Of a stretch of 51,756 bases of DNA, positions 9,077-18,687 are shown one piece after another; positions within the stretch are counted from its first letter, which is position 1; each line of letters starts with the position of its first letter. The stretch spans positions 1-51,756 of the forward strand of contig CANGNF010000037.1 in NCBI GenBank assembly GCA_947455205.1, read 5' to 3'. Below the pieces are notes generated by a model. The model made no database searches. It saw nothing but the letters and a program-made list of their open reading frames with translations, and was not told the origin of the DNA. Source of the DNA: Acetobacteraceae bacterium. Its GTDB lineage: Bacteria; Pseudomonadota; Alphaproteobacteria; Acetobacterales; Acetobacteraceae. The translations under genes were made by a program, and so were the position numbers.

Positions 9077-9922
9077 TTATTCGGTCGGCGCGACGGTGGT
9101 CGGCACGGCTTCGGCCGGCACGGCGTCGGGGATGCCATACTCGGCGGCGGCCTCGGCGGCGCTCGGCAGCACTTCCTCGACCTCGGCCTCGATCACTTCC
9201 TCGGCGCTGCCCAGGTCCACACCGCTGGCCTGCAGCTCGGCGCTGATGCCGTCGAACACGGCGGCGGCGACCATGTCGCAGTACAGGTTGATGGCGCGGA
9301 TCGCGTCGTCATTGCCCGGGATCGGGAAGGCCACGCCCGAGGGGTCGGCGTTGCTGTCGCACACCGCGACGACCGGGATGCCCAGCTTGTTGGCTTCCTC
9401 GATCGCCAGCTTCTCCTTCACCGTGTCGATGATGAAGATGATGTCCGGCAGGCCGCCCATGTCCTTGATGCCGCCGAGGGCGCGGTCGTACTTTTCCTTG
9501 TCCCGCGTCAGCATCAGGACTTCCTTCTTGGTCAGACCAGAAGTGTCCGTGGTCAGGCGGCCTTCCATCTCCTTCAGCCGCTTGATGCTGCCGGTGATGG
9601 TCTTCCAGTTGGTCAGCATACCGCCGAGCCAACGGTGGTTGACGTAGTACTGGCCGCAGCGGGTCGCGCTCTCGGCGACGTATTCGGCGGCGGCCTTCTT
9701 GGTGCCCACGAACAGCACGCGGCCGCCGGCGGCGACGGTGTCGCGCACCGCCTTCAGGGCGCGGTCCAGCATCGGCACGGTCTGCTGCAGGTCCAGGATG
9801 TGGACCTGGTTGCGGATGCCGAAGATGTACGGCGCCATCCGCGGGTTCCAGCGGCGGGTGTGGTGGCCGAAGTGCACGCCGGCTTCGAGCAGGGTGCGCA
9901 GGTTTGCCTGTGGCATCGCCAT
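9077..9922 (-). CDS. rpsB: 30S ribosomal protein S2
   Basis: Small-subunit ribosomal protein. The reading frame stays open far upstream, but the true start is the ATG at 9922: it is preceded by GGAAGGA and yields the family N-terminus [20 protein letters not shown], giving 281 residues. Signature elements include [11 protein letters not shown], the [21 protein letters not shown] region and the C-terminal acidic tail ([15 protein letters not shown]). The C-terminal extension past the core is usual for alphaproteobacterial S2. The leader of about 135 nt is a plausible site for the S2 autoregulation known in other bacteria. Confidence 0.97.
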   Translation of the reverse strand: MAMPQANLRTLLEAGVHFGHHTRRWNPRMAPYIFGIRNQVHILDLQQTVPMLDRALKAVRDTVAAGGRVLFVGTKKAAAEYVAESATRCGQYYVNHRWLGGMLTNWKTITGSIKRLKEMEGRLTTDTSGLTKKEVLMLTRDKEKYDRALGGIKDMGGLPDIIFIIDTVKEKLAIEEANKLGIPVVAVCDSNADPSGVAFPIPGNDDAIRAINLYCDMVAAAVFDGISAELQASGVDLGSAEEVIEAEVEEVLPSAAEAAAEYGIPDAVPAEAVPTTVAPTE

Positions 9923-10064
9923 GAGCGATCTTCCTTCCAAGGTAAGTCCGGTTGGGCCTCCGCGGTGCTGACCCCCGAGATCGGGAGACCGGACCCTGCC
10001 AGATGGAAGGGCGCACCGCGTGCGGATTTGCCGTCGCCAGGAAGACCCCGGCGCCGGCGCGGGG

Positions 10065-10093
10065 CATATGGCACAGCGGGGGTGCTGCGGCAA
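10065..10093 (-). promoter_or_regulatory. Candidate rpsB promoter
   Basis: Minus-strand TTGCCG (10088-10093) and CATATG (10065-10070) with a 17-nt spacer. This predicts transcription starting near 10058 and an rpsB leader of about 135 nt containing short GC hairpins. The twin repeats at 10095-10142 lie directly upstream of the -35 box. The -10 matches the consensus only moderately. Confidence 0.45.
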
Positions 10094-10094
10094 G

Positions 10095-10142
10095 CCGCCG
10101 CGGGCGGTAGCCCGTCGGCCCGCCGCGGACGGTAGCCCGTCG
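10095..10142. repeat. Two tandem 23-bp repeats with 25-nt period, each able to form a hairpin
   Basis: A 23-bp unit at 10095-10117 is repeated at 10120-10142 with a single mismatch. Each copy holds a small inverted repeat (CGGGC/GCCCG in the first, GACGG/CCGTC in the second) around a GGTAGC core. The pair sits between the divergent rpsB and glycosyltransferase genes, directly upstream of the proposed rpsB -35 box, so it could be a protein-binding site or a remnant of a small dispersed element. Confidence 0.6.
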
Positions 10143-10161
10143 CGGGCGCTTGGCGCCGGCG

Positions 10162-10190
10162 TTGTTCAACGGCGCCGCCGGGGATATAGC
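10162..10190 (+). promoter_or_regulatory. Candidate promoter of the glycosyltransferase gene, implying a leaderless mRNA
   Basis: TTGTTC (10162-10167) and TATAGC (10185-10190) are spaced by 17 nt. The ATG at 10197 lies only 7 nt past the -10 box, so transcription would start at or within a base or two of the start codon. No Shine-Dalgarno sequence precedes this ATG, which fits a leaderless message. Confidence 0.4.
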
Positions 10191-10196
10191 CGCGCC

Positions 10197-11453
10197 ATGC
10201 ATCCCTTCCCCGCCCTGGCCGCGCTGCCTTTCCGCGTGCCCGGCCCGGCCCGGCTGCATGGTTTCCCCGACCTGGCGGTGACCGAGACCGAGGGCGTGCG
10301 CGCGACCCTGCGCCACCTGGAGGTGTCGGAGTTGCCGGTGACGGTCCACCGCGACGCCGTGCTGCACCCGCTGGGCCCCTGGCTGGGCGCTTGGTGGCAG
10401 GGCGGCGCGCAGGATGCCGAGGGGCGGTTCATCCCGGAAACCGGGCTGTACCACTGGGCCCAGTCCGTGCCGGTGGCCAGCCTGCAGGGCGGCGCGCCGC
10501 TGCCGCCGCAGGAAACCCTGGACGAATCCCTGGTCTGGGGCGGCTTCCTGCCGGCGCATCATGGCCACTTCATCATCGACAGCCTGGCCCGGCTGTGGCG
10601 CTGGCCGGTGCCGGGGGCGCGGCGCCTGGCCTGCATCGGCAAGCCGGACGAATACAACGGGGTGATGTGGGACATGCTGGCCAAGGCCGGCGTACCGCGC
10701 GACGCCATCCTGATGCTGGACCGGCCGACCCGGGTGCGGGAACTGATCGTCCCCTACCCTTCCTCGCTCTGCTACGCGATCTCCTCCGACGCCTGGGCGG
10801 CCACGGTGCGGCGTCTGGGGGATGCCGCGGTGCCCCACGCGGTCGAGCGGACCGAGCAGCCGCTCTACCTCTCGCGCAGCCGCTTCGCCACGGCCGGCTA
10901 CGCCCGCGGCGTGGCCGGCGAGGCGGTGCTGGAACAGGTGCTGCGCCAGGCGGGCTTCGCGGTGGCCTACCCGGAGGAGCTGGACCTGGCCGCGGCGGTG
11001 GCGCTGGTGCGGCGGCACCGCACGGTTGTGGCGCAGCTCGGCTCCGCGCTGCACTGGACCGCCTTTACCGATGCGGTGCCCGCCATCATCGGCATCGCCG
11101 CCACGCCGGTGCCGGCCAGCTACCTGCTGTGCGACAGCGCCATCGGCGCGCGGGCCGACTACATCTGGGGGCCGGATGCTGGCATCGTCGCGCCCGGGGC
11201 GCCGGCGGTGGATGCGGCGCAGCACTCCGTGGCGCTGGATGTGGCCGGGGTAGTGCGCCAACTGGAGTCGCAGGGCCTGCTGCGGCCGGGCACCACGATA
11301 CCGCCGGCCGGCCGGCGCCCACGGGTGGAGGCGCAGTACCTGCGCCACTGGCACCGCATCCTCGGCGAATACGCCCGCAAGCGGCCGGAGGACGCGGCGT
11401 TTCCCGCCGCGCAGGCCGCGGTGGCGGCCAGGTTGGCGCGCCTGGGCGGTTAG
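10197..11453 (+). CDS. Glycosyltransferase 61-type (DUF563) family protein
   Basis: A 418-residue cytosolic protein with the general pattern of glycosyltransferase family 61: an N-terminal substrate domain with FLPAHHGHFIIDSLARLWRW (about residue 120), then a C-terminal Rossmann-like half with PLYLSRSRF, an EELDLAAAVALVRRHRTVVAQLGSA-like stretch split around residue 270, and a following helix. Such enzymes usually transfer sugars to polysaccharides or surface glycans; the donor and acceptor cannot be deduced. It is the only plus-strand gene in the left half, sits between the rpsB and dnaE blocks, and its TAG stop overlaps the dnaE TAA stop on the other strand. There is no recognisable ribosome-binding site before the ATG. 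Accessory insertion is likely but not proven. Confidence 0.75.
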   Translation: MHPFPALAALPFRVPGPARLHGFPDLAVTETEGVRATLRHLEVSELPVTVHRDAVLHPLGPWLGAWWQGGAQDAEGRFIPETGLYHWAQSVPVASLQGGAPLPPQETLDESLVWGGFLPAHHGHFIIDSLARLWRWPVPGARRLACIGKPDEYNGVMWDMLAKAGVPRDAILMLDRPTRVRELIVPYPSSLCYAISSDAWAATVRRLGDAAVPHAVERTEQPLYLSRSRFATAGYARGVAGEAVLEQVLRQAGFAVAYPEELDLAAAVALVRRHRTVVAQLGSALHWTAFTDAVPAIIGIAATPVPASYLLCDSAIGARADYIWGPDAGIVAPGAPAVDAAQHSVALDVAGVVRQLESQGLLRPGTTIPPAGRRPRVEAQYLRHWHRILGEYARKRPEDAAFPAAQAAVAARLARLGG

Positions 11454-14400
11454 ACCGCCTCCACGCTGGCGACGCCGGGCAGCACCTCCATGGACTGGAT
11501 CAGGCGCGGCGAGACGTTGAAGCTGCCGGGCAGCGCGATCTCCACATCCTGCCCGGTGCCGGTTTTGGCCACGATGCTGACGCGGCCCTTGCCCTTGCCC
11601 TCGCGGTGCAGCACGTCGCGGATGTGCTCGACGCTGGCGGTCTCCTCCAGCCACAGGCGAATGCCCTGGCCGACATTCTGCGCCGCCTTCTCCAGCCCCT
11701 CTACGTCATTCGCGGTCAGCCGCAGCGACTCGTTCTCCACCTTGGCTTCCACGCTCATCAACACGGCGGTGCCTTCCACCAGCAACTCGCGCGAGCGGGA
11801 CAGCACCTCGGAGAACAGCGTCACCTCCGTGCTGCCGGAGGCGTCCGAAAGCCGCACCCAGGCCATGCGGCTGCCGGATTTGGTGGTGCGCTCCTTGCTG
11901 TTCACCACGGTGCCGGCCAGCTTGATGCGGCTGGTGCCCTTGGACTGCGCCGCGATCCGCACGATCGGCGTGACGCCGAGCCGCCGCAGCACGGACCGGT
12001 ACACGTCCAGCGGATGCGCCGAGAGGTGGAAGCCCACCGCCTCGGCCTCGAAGGCCAGGCGTTCCAGCTGCGGCCAGTCGTTGGACTCGGGCAGGCGCAG
12101 CGGGTCGGGCTTGGCCTCGGCGCCGCCGAACAGCCCGCCCTGGTTGCTGGCGCGCTCCTCGGCGGCGGCCTGGGCGCGGCGCAGCACGGTCTCGGCGCCG
12201 GCCACCAGGCGGGCGCGGTTCTTCTCCAGCCCGTCGAAAGCGCCGGCCTTGGCCAGGTTCTCGATCTGCATCTTGTTCAGCAGCTTCGGATCCACCCGCT
12301 GGGCGAAGTCGGCCAGGCTGGCGAAGGGCTTTTGCCGCGCCGCCACCAGGTCCTTCATGGCCTGGGCGCCGACGCGCTTCACCGCCGAGAGCGCAAAGCG
12401 GATGGCCTGCTTGCCGTCCGGGCCAACCTCCACCAGGAACTCGTGGCCGGACTTGTTGATATCCGGCGGCAGCACGGCAATGCCGAGGCGCGCGGCCTCC
12501 TGCATGTCGCCGGCCAGCTTTTCCGTCTTGTCCATGTCCAGCGTCATCAGCGCGGCCAGGAAGGCGACGGGGTGGTTCGCCTTCAGCCAGGCGGTCTGGT
12601 AGCTGACCAGCGCATAGGCGGCGGCATGGGACTTGTTGAAGCCGTAGTCGGCGAACTTCTCCATCAAGTCGAAGATCTCGCCGGCGTTCTGCGCGTCCAC
12701 GCCATTGGCCACGGCGCCGTCGCAGAAGATGCCGCGCTGCTTCTCCATCTCCGCCTTGATCTTCTTGCCCATGGCGCGGCGCAGCAGGTCGGCGCCGCCG
12801 AGCGAATAGCCCGCCAGCTCCTGGCTGATCTGCATCACCTGCTCCTGGTAGACCATGATGCCGTTGGTCTCGGCCAGCAGGTGATGGATCTTCGGGTGTG
12901 GGCTTTCCCAGGGCTCGCCATGCTTGCGCTGGCAATAGGCGGGGATGTTCGCCATCGGGCCCGGGCGATACAGCGCCACGGCGGCAACCAGGTCCTCGAA
13001 CCTGTCCACGCGCATCTGCCGTAGGCAGTCGCGCATGCCCTGGCCTTCGAACTGGAACACCCCGGCGGCGTCGCCCTTGCGCAGCATCTCGTAGGTGCGG
13101 GCGTCGTCCAGCGGGATCTGCGCGATATCGACGTCGATCCCCTGCCCCTTCAGCGTCTTCAGCGCCTTCTCGATGACGGTCAGCGTGGTCAGGCCGAGGA
13201 AGTCGAACTTCACCAGGCTGGCCTGCTCGACATACTTCATCGAGAACTGGGTGATCAGCATCTCCTTCCGCGGGTCGCGGTAGAGCGGCACGATTTCTAT
13301 GAGTGGCTTGCGCCCGATGACAACGCCGGCGGCGTGCGTGGAGGCGTTGCGGTACAGGCCTTCCAGCTGGTTGGCGATCTCCAGCAGCCGCGCCACGCTT
13401 TCATCCGCGTCGCGCATCTGCTGCAGGCGCGGTTCCTCGGCGATGGCCTGCGCCAGCGTCACCGGCTTGGCCGGGTTGAACGGGATCAGGCTGGCGATCT
13501 TGTCCACCTGGCCATAGGGCATGCCCAGCACGCGGCCCGAATCGCGCACCGCCGCCTTGGCCTGCAGCTTGCCGAAGGTGATGATCTGCGCCACGCGATC
13601 CGCGCCGTATTCGCGCCGGACGTAGTTGATGACCTCGTCGCGGCGGTCCTGGCAGAAGTCGATGTCGAAGTCCGGCATCGAGACGCGCTCGGGGTTCAGG
13701 AAGCGCTCGAACAGCAGGCCGAAGCGGATCGGGTCCAGGTCGGTGATCAGCAGGCTCCAGGCGGCCACGCTGCCAGCACCCGAACCGCGCCCTGGCCCGA
13801 CGGGAATGCCCTGCGCCTTGGCCCATTGGATGAAGTCCGCCACGATGAGGAAGTAGCCGGAGAAGCCCATCTTCTCGATCACGCCGAGTTCGTAGTCCAG
13901 CCGCTCATGGTACAGCTTGCGCTTGTCGGCATCGGCGGCCATCGCGTCCAGCCGCGCGTCCAGCCCACGCGTGGCCATGTCGCGCACGGTCTGCGCCTCG
14001 TCCATGCCTTCGCCCACCTTGGGGCAGATCGGCAGTTCCGGCTTCTTCGTCTCCACCATCACGGCGCATTTGCGCGCAATGGCCAGAGTGTTGTCGCAGG
14101 CATCCGGCAGGTCGGCGAACAGCGCGCGCATCTCGGCGGCGGTCTTGAAGTAGTGGTGCGCGGTGACGCGGCGGCGGTCGGTCTCGGCCAGCACACGGCT
14201 TTCGCTGATGCAGAGCAGCGCGTCATGCGCCTCATGTATCTCCCGCTTGGCGAAGTAGACGTCGTTGGCGGCGACGATCGGCAGGCGCGCTTCCTCGGCC
14301 AGCGCCAACAGGCCCGGCTCCACCATCCGCTCAAGCTCAAGCCCGTGGCGATGCAGTTCCACCGCCATGCGGTCGGGGAAGGCTTCCTGCAACCTGGCCA

Positions 14401-14881
14401 GCAGGCGCAGCGCGCCATCGCGCCGGCCTTCGGTCAGCAGCCGCGCCAGCGCCCCGGTGGTACCGCCGGTCAGCAGGAACAGGCCGGGCGCGTGCCGCAG
14501 CAGCAGGTCCAGGGTGATCGCCGGCTTGCCCGAGGCATCGGCCTCCAGGAAGCTGTGGGAGGACAGGCGTTGCAGGTTGTCCAGCCCCTGCGCGTCCATG
14601 GCCAGCGCCACGATGGGGTCGGGCGCCAGGCGGGCGCTTTCGGGGCGGTCATCGGTGGCGCTGCGGGCCAGCCACAACTGGCAGCCCATGATCGGCTGCA
14701 CGCCCTTGCCGCTGCACCCCTGCGAGAATTCCAACGCGCCGAACATGTTGGCGGTATCGGTCAGCGCCACCGCCGGCATTCCAGCGTCCTTGGCCAGGGC
14801 AGCCAGCTTCTCGGCCTTGATGGCGCCTTCGCTCAGCGAATAGCTGGAGTGGGTGTGCAGGTGGATGAACGAGTCGGCCAT
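11450..14881 (-). CDS. dnaE: DNA polymerase III subunit alpha
   Basis: Replicative DNA polymerase. The 1143-residue protein opens with a PHP domain (FIHLHTHSSYSLSEGAI), followed by the polymerase core with the catalytic Asp motif PDFDIDF, the GPGRGSGAGSVAAW segment, fingers and beta-binding regions, and an OB-fold domain near residues 960-1060. Length and motifs match DnaE1 rather than the error-prone DnaE2. It begins 42 nt after lolD and is probably the last gene of proS-lolC-lolD-dnaE. Its stop overlaps that of the convergent glycosyltransferase gene by 4 nt. Confidence 0.97.
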   Translation of the reverse strand: MADSFIHLHTHSSYSLSEGAIKAEKLAALAKDAGMPAVALTDTANMFGALEFSQGCSGKGVQPIMGCQLWLARSATDDRPESARLAPDPIVALAMDAQGLDNLQRLSSHSFLEADASGKPAITLDLLLRHAPGLFLLTGGTTGALARLLTEGRRDGALRLLARLQEAFPDRMAVELHRHGLELERMVEPGLLALAEEARLPIVAANDVYFAKREIHEAHDALLCISESRVLAETDRRRVTAHHYFKTAAEMRALFADLPDACDNTLAIARKCAVMVETKKPELPICPKVGEGMDEAQTVRDMATRGLDARLDAMAADADKRKLYHERLDYELGVIEKMGFSGYFLIVADFIQWAKAQGIPVGPGRGSGAGSVAAWSLLITDLDPIRFGLLFERFLNPERVSMPDFDIDFCQDRRDEVINYVRREYGADRVAQIITFGKLQAKAAVRDSGRVLGMPYGQVDKIASLIPFNPAKPVTLAQAIAEEPRLQQMRDADESVARLLEIANQLEGLYRNASTHAAGVVIGRKPLIEIVPLYRDPRKEMLITQFSMKYVEQASLVKFDFLGLTTLTVIEKALKTLKGQGIDVDIAQIPLDDARTYEMLRKGDAAGVFQFEGQGMRDCLRQMRVDRFEDLVAAVALYRPGPMANIPAYCQRKHGEPWESPHPKIHHLLAETNGIMVYQEQVMQISQELAGYSLGGADLLRRAMGKKIKAEMEKQRGIFCDGAVANGVDAQNAGEIFDLMEKFADYGFNKSHAAAYALVSYQTAWLKANHPVAFLAALMTLDMDKTEKLAGDMQEAARLGIAVLPPDINKSGHEFLVEVGPDGKQAIRFALSAVKRVGAQAMKDLVAARQKPFASLADFAQRVDPKLLNKMQIENLAKAGAFDGLEKNRARLVAGAETVLRRAQAAAEERASNQGGLFGGAEAKPDPLRLPESNDWPQLERLAFEAEAVGFHLSAHPLDVYRSVLRRLGVTPIVRIAAQSKGTSRIKLAGTVVNSKERTTKSGSRMAWVRLSDASGSTEVTLFSEVLSRSRELLVEGTAVLMSVEAKVENESLRLTANDVEGLEKAAQNVGQGIRLWLEETASVEHIRDVLHREGKGKGRVSIVAKTGTGQDVEIALPGSFNVSPRLIQSMEVLPGVASVEAV

Positions 14882-14923
14882 GCCACCAATGTAGCATCGC
14901 CGACCCGCGGCTTCATCGGTGGA

Positions 14924-15611
<688 letters not shown>

Positions 15612-15619
<8 letters not shown>

Positions 15620-16871
15620 TCCGCAGCGCCTCGACCGGGTCCATGCGGGCGGCCCGCCAGCTGGGGTAGATCGTCGCCAGCAGCGACAGGCCCAGGCCCA
15701 TCAGCACCACCTGGGTGACCTCGTTGGGGTCCACGACAGCGGGCAGGCGGGAGAGGAAATAGACCTCCGGGCTGAACAGCTGCGTGCCCGTCAGGCTCTG
15801 CAGCAGTTGGCGGATGCTCTCGATGTTCCAGCAGAACAGCATGCCCAGCAGGAAGCCGATGCCGGTGCCGAGGATGCCGACGCTGGCACCGCAGAGCAGG
15901 AAGATCCGCAGCACGTTGCCGCTGGTGGCGCCCATGGTTCGCAGCACCGCGATGTCGCGCCCCTTGTCCTTCACCAGCATGATCAGGCTGCTGATGATGT
16001 TGAAGGCGGCGACGATGATGATCAGCGTCAGGATCAGGAACATCACGTTGCGTTCCACCTGCACCGCATTGAAGAAGCTGCTGTTGGCGTCCTGCCAATC
16101 CAGGATGCGCACCGGCCGGCCGGACAGCGCGCGGCGGATTTCCTGGTTCACCAGGCGCACCCGGGTCGGGTCCTGCACGAAGACTTCCACCTGGGTCGCG
16201 GCCTCCGGCGTGCGGAAGTAGACCTGCGCGGCTTCCAGCGGCAGGAAGACGAAGCTGCTGTCGTATTCGTTCATGCCGACATTGAAGATGGCGACGATGC
16301 GATAGGCGCGGATGCGCGGCACCGTGCCCACCACCGTCGCCCGCCCCTGTGGCGAGACCAGCGTGATGCGGTCCCCCACGCCGACGCGCATCTTGAAGGC
16401 CAGGCCGGTGCCGATGACGATGGCGTCGTCGCCCTCGAACTGCGCCAGGTTGCCGGCGCGGATGTTGCCCGCGATGAGCGCACGCGCGCGCAGGTCCGCC
16501 GGGCGAATGCCGCGGGCCAGGCCACCGCTGGCGCCGCCCTGCTCGCTGGTCATCAGGATCTGGCCTTCCACGATCGGCGCCGCCTGCACCACGCCCGGCA
16601 GGGCGCGGACCTTGGCGGTGATGTCGTCGAAGTCGCGCAGCGGCTCACCGGTGGTGGTGTAGACGCCCATATGCCCGTTGAGGCCCAGGATGCGGCCGAG
16701 CAGTTCCTGGCGGAAGCCGTTCATCACGCTCATCACGATGATCAGCGTGGCGACGCCCAGCGCAATGCCCACCAGCGAGAAGATCGCGATGACGGAGACG
16801 AACCTCTCCCCCTTCCGCGCCCGCAGGTAGCGGAAGGCGACCATCCGCTCGAAGGCGTTGAACATGCTCAT
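15612..16871 (-). CDS. lolC: Lipoprotein-releasing ABC transporter permease LolC/E
   Basis: Membrane subunit of the lipoprotein-releasing complex. From ATG 16871 the protein has 419 residues: one N-terminal transmembrane helix ([25 protein letters not shown], about residues 24-48), a periplasmic MacB-like domain, and three C-terminal helices with an FtsX fold. As in other alphaproteobacteria only one permease gene is present, so LolC and LolE roles are probably filled by a homodimer. An in-frame ATG at 16865 is an alternative start. It lies 38 nt downstream of proS. Confidence 0.93.
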
Positions 16872-16909
16872 ACCGGCTTTCGTTCCTGACTTCGCCGTGG
16901 CGGCGGAAG

Positions 16910-18217
16910 CTAGCCCCTGATGCGCGCGATGGCGTCTTCCAGGGAAAGCTCGACCTTCTCGCCGGTCGCCCGGCGCTTCAGCTCCACCTTGCCGGCGGCC
17001 GCACCGCGCGGGCCGACCACGGCCTGCCAGGGGTATCCCATAAGGTCGGCGTCGTTGAACTTCACACCCGCGCGTTCGCTGCGGTCGTCGTACACCGCGT
17101 CGTCCGGGAAGGCGTCGTACAGCCGCTGGCACATGGCGTCGCAGCCGGCGTCGCCCTGCTTCAGGTTCAGCACCGCCACGCGGAAGGGGGCCACCGCGTC
17201 CGGCCACTTGATGCCGGATTCGTCGTGGTTCGCCTCGATGATCGCGCCGACCAGGCGGGAGACGCCGATGCCGTAGCTGCCCATCTCCGGCGTGATCATC
17301 GTGCCGTCGGGGCCGCTGACCTTCAGCCCCATCGCCGCGCTGTACTTGGTGCCGAAGTAGAAGATGTGGCCGATTTCGATGCCGCGGGCACTGACCTGCT
17401 TGTCGGCCGGCACCTGCGCCCAGGCGGCCTCGTCATGCTTCTCATCCGTCGCGGCGTAGCGGCTGGTCCAGAAGTCCACGGTGGGGGAGAGGTCGCCGTT
17501 GTAGTCGGGCGCCGCCGCCATCACGTCGAATTCCAGCAGGTCCTTGTGCAGGAAGACGCCGCTTTCGCCGGTTTCCGCCAGGATCAGGAACTCATGGGAC
17601 AGGTTGCCGCCGATCGGGCCGGTATCCGCCTGCATCGGAATCGCCTTCAGCCCCATACGGGCGAAGGTGCGGAGATAGGCGACGAACATCTGCCGGTAGG
17701 ATTTCTGCGCGCCCTCGTAGTCCAGGTCGAAGGAATAGGCGTCCTTCATCAGGAACTCGCGGCCACGCATCACGCCGAAGCGCGGGCGGATCTCGTCCCG
17801 GAACTTCCACTGGATGTGGTAGATGTTGCGCGGCAGGTCGCGGTAGCTGCGCGCATAGGTCTTGAAGATGTCGGTGACCATTTCCTCGTTGGTCGGGCCG
17901 AACAGCATCTCGCGGTCGTGCCGGTCGCGGATGCGCAGCATCTCCTTGCCGTAGTCGTCGTAGCGGCCGCTTTCGCGCCACAGCTCGGCGGACTGGATCG
18001 TCGGCATCAGGATTTCCTGCGCGCCGGCGGCGTCCTGCTCCTCGCGCACGATGGCGCTGACCTTCTGCAGCACGCGCAGCCCCAGCGGCAGCCAGGCGTA
18101 GATGCCGGCAGCGGTCTGCCGGATCATGCCGGCGCGCAGCATCAACCGGTGCGAGGCGATCTGCGCCTCGGTCGGGGTTTCCTTCAGGGTCGGCAGGAAG
18201 GCGCGAGACAGGCGCAA
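16910..18217 (-). CDS. proS: Prolyl-tRNA synthetase, short bacterial type
   Basis: Charges tRNA-Pro. I place the start at TTG 18217, 435 residues, because it yields the family N-terminus [20 protein letters not shown] and has a TGAGGA ribosome-binding site just upstream; extending to the ATG at 18310 adds 31 unrelated Arg/Pro-rich residues. Class II motifs are visible: motif 2 [18 protein letters not shown], the ESGVF region, and motif 3 [14 protein letters not shown]. The inserted editing domain is missing, which is normal for the roughly 435-residue alphaproteobacterial form. It heads proS-lolC-lolD-dnaE. Confidence 0.95.
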   Translation of the reverse strand: MRLSRAFLPTLKETPTEAQIASHRLMLRAGMIRQTAAGIYAWLPLGLRVLQKVSAIVREEQDAAGAQEILMPTIQSAELWRESGRYDDYGKEMLRIRDRHDREMLFGPTNEEMVTDIFKTYARSYRDLPRNIYHIQWKFRDEIRPRFGVMRGREFLMKDAYSFDLDYEGAQKSYRQMFVAYLRTFARMGLKAIPMQADTGPIGGNLSHEFLILAETGESGVFLHKDLLEFDVMAAAPDYNGDLSPTVDFWTSRYAATDEKHDEAAWAQVPADKQVSARGIEIGHIFYFGTKYSAAMGLKVSGPDGTMITPEMGSYGIGVSRLVGAIIEANHDESGIKWPDAVAPFRVAVLNLKQGDAGCDAMCQRLYDAFPDDAVYDDRSERAGVKFNDADLMGYPWQAVVGPRGAAAGKVELKRRATGEKVELSLEDAIARIRG

Positions 18218-18375
18218 GGCAAGATCCTCAGGCAACAGGGGCGGGCGGACACTAGAGCCTGATCGCCCGGGACGGAATCGTCGAAAGGCGTGAATCAGCA
18301 TCTCGGCCAAAATAGCTGCGGGCGCCGATCGGCGACGCAGGGGCCGCGATGGCGGTGAAAGCTGGGCCCGATGGA

Positions 18376-18406
18376 ATTATCGTTCGTGCTGCACCGCAGC
18401 AGGCAA
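18376..18406 (-). promoter_or_regulatory. Weak candidate proS operon promoter
   Basis: Minus-strand GATAAT (18376-18381) is a good -10 element, with TTGCCT (18401-18406) upstream at a long 19-nt spacing. It lies between the small-RNA terminator and proS and would give a leader of about 150 nt. Only the -10 is convincing. Confidence 0.25.
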
Positions 18407-18469
18407 AGAGAATTTCAAAATCTCGCCGTCGTGAGGCGGAATCTGCTTGCCCCGGTCAACGAAACCGTT

Positions 18470-18504
18470 AAAAAAAGGGCCGCAACCCCAAAGGGGTGCG
18501 GCCC
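18470..18504 (-). terminator. Strong intrinsic terminator (3' end of the candidate small RNA)
   Basis: On the minus strand a 12-bp stem with one bulged base (18493-18504 with 18477-18489, loop TTT) is followed immediately by seven T (18470-18476). It is one of the two strongest terminators in the window, and it is not adjacent to any protein-coding gene. Confidence 0.9.
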
Positions 18505-18565
18505 GAGTTTAGGGAGGAAACGCCAGTCACACGGCAGAAAGAGGACCAACCCTCTTTCTGTCAGT
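18470..18565 (-). ncRNA. Candidate trans-acting small RNA with an anti-Shine-Dalgarno element
   Basis: About 95 nt on the minus strand between the DUF1467 terminator and proS. Reading 5' to 3' it holds a perfect 10-bp hairpin (CAGAAAGAGG / CCTCTTTCTG, 18535-18560, loop of 6), an unpaired linker containing TTTCCTCCCT (18511-18520, complementary to a Shine-Dalgarno sequence), and an intrinsic terminator ending in seven T. A possible promoter TTGTGC-17-CAACAT lies upstream at about 18566-18595. This order of hairpin, CCUCC motif and terminator resembles anti-SD small RNAs described in Alphaproteobacteria. No family is recognised, expression is unproven, and the 5' end is approximate. Confidence 0.55.
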
Positions 18566-18619
18566 ATGTTGGCTCCGGGGAGAACGCGGCACAATTCGAA
18601 AGGCTGCGGAAAAAGAGAG

Positions 18620-18639
18620 AAAAAACGGCGTCTAGCCGT
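18620..18639 (-). terminator. Probable terminator after DUF1467 (end of the nuo array)
   Basis: On the minus strand a short ACGGC/GCCGT stem (18625-18629 with 18635-18639, loop of 5) is followed by a run of T. It lies about 50 nt past the DUF1467 stop codon. The stem is only 5 bp, so termination may be partial. Confidence 0.5.
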
Positions 18640-18687
18640 CAACTGCACAACAACAGGGCGGGACCGGGTGAACAGCCCATAACCTGC

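Noticed and set aside
18415..18648. 77-codon minus-strand frame over the small RNA
   Set aside because: It would span a terminator at each end and contains no recognisable domain. A dual-function RNA is possible but unsupported.
18371..18682. 103-codon plus-strand frame in the proS-DUF1467 gap
   Set aside because: It runs straight through two terminators and the candidate small RNA, has no ribosome-binding site, and has an amino-acid make-up unlike a real protein.
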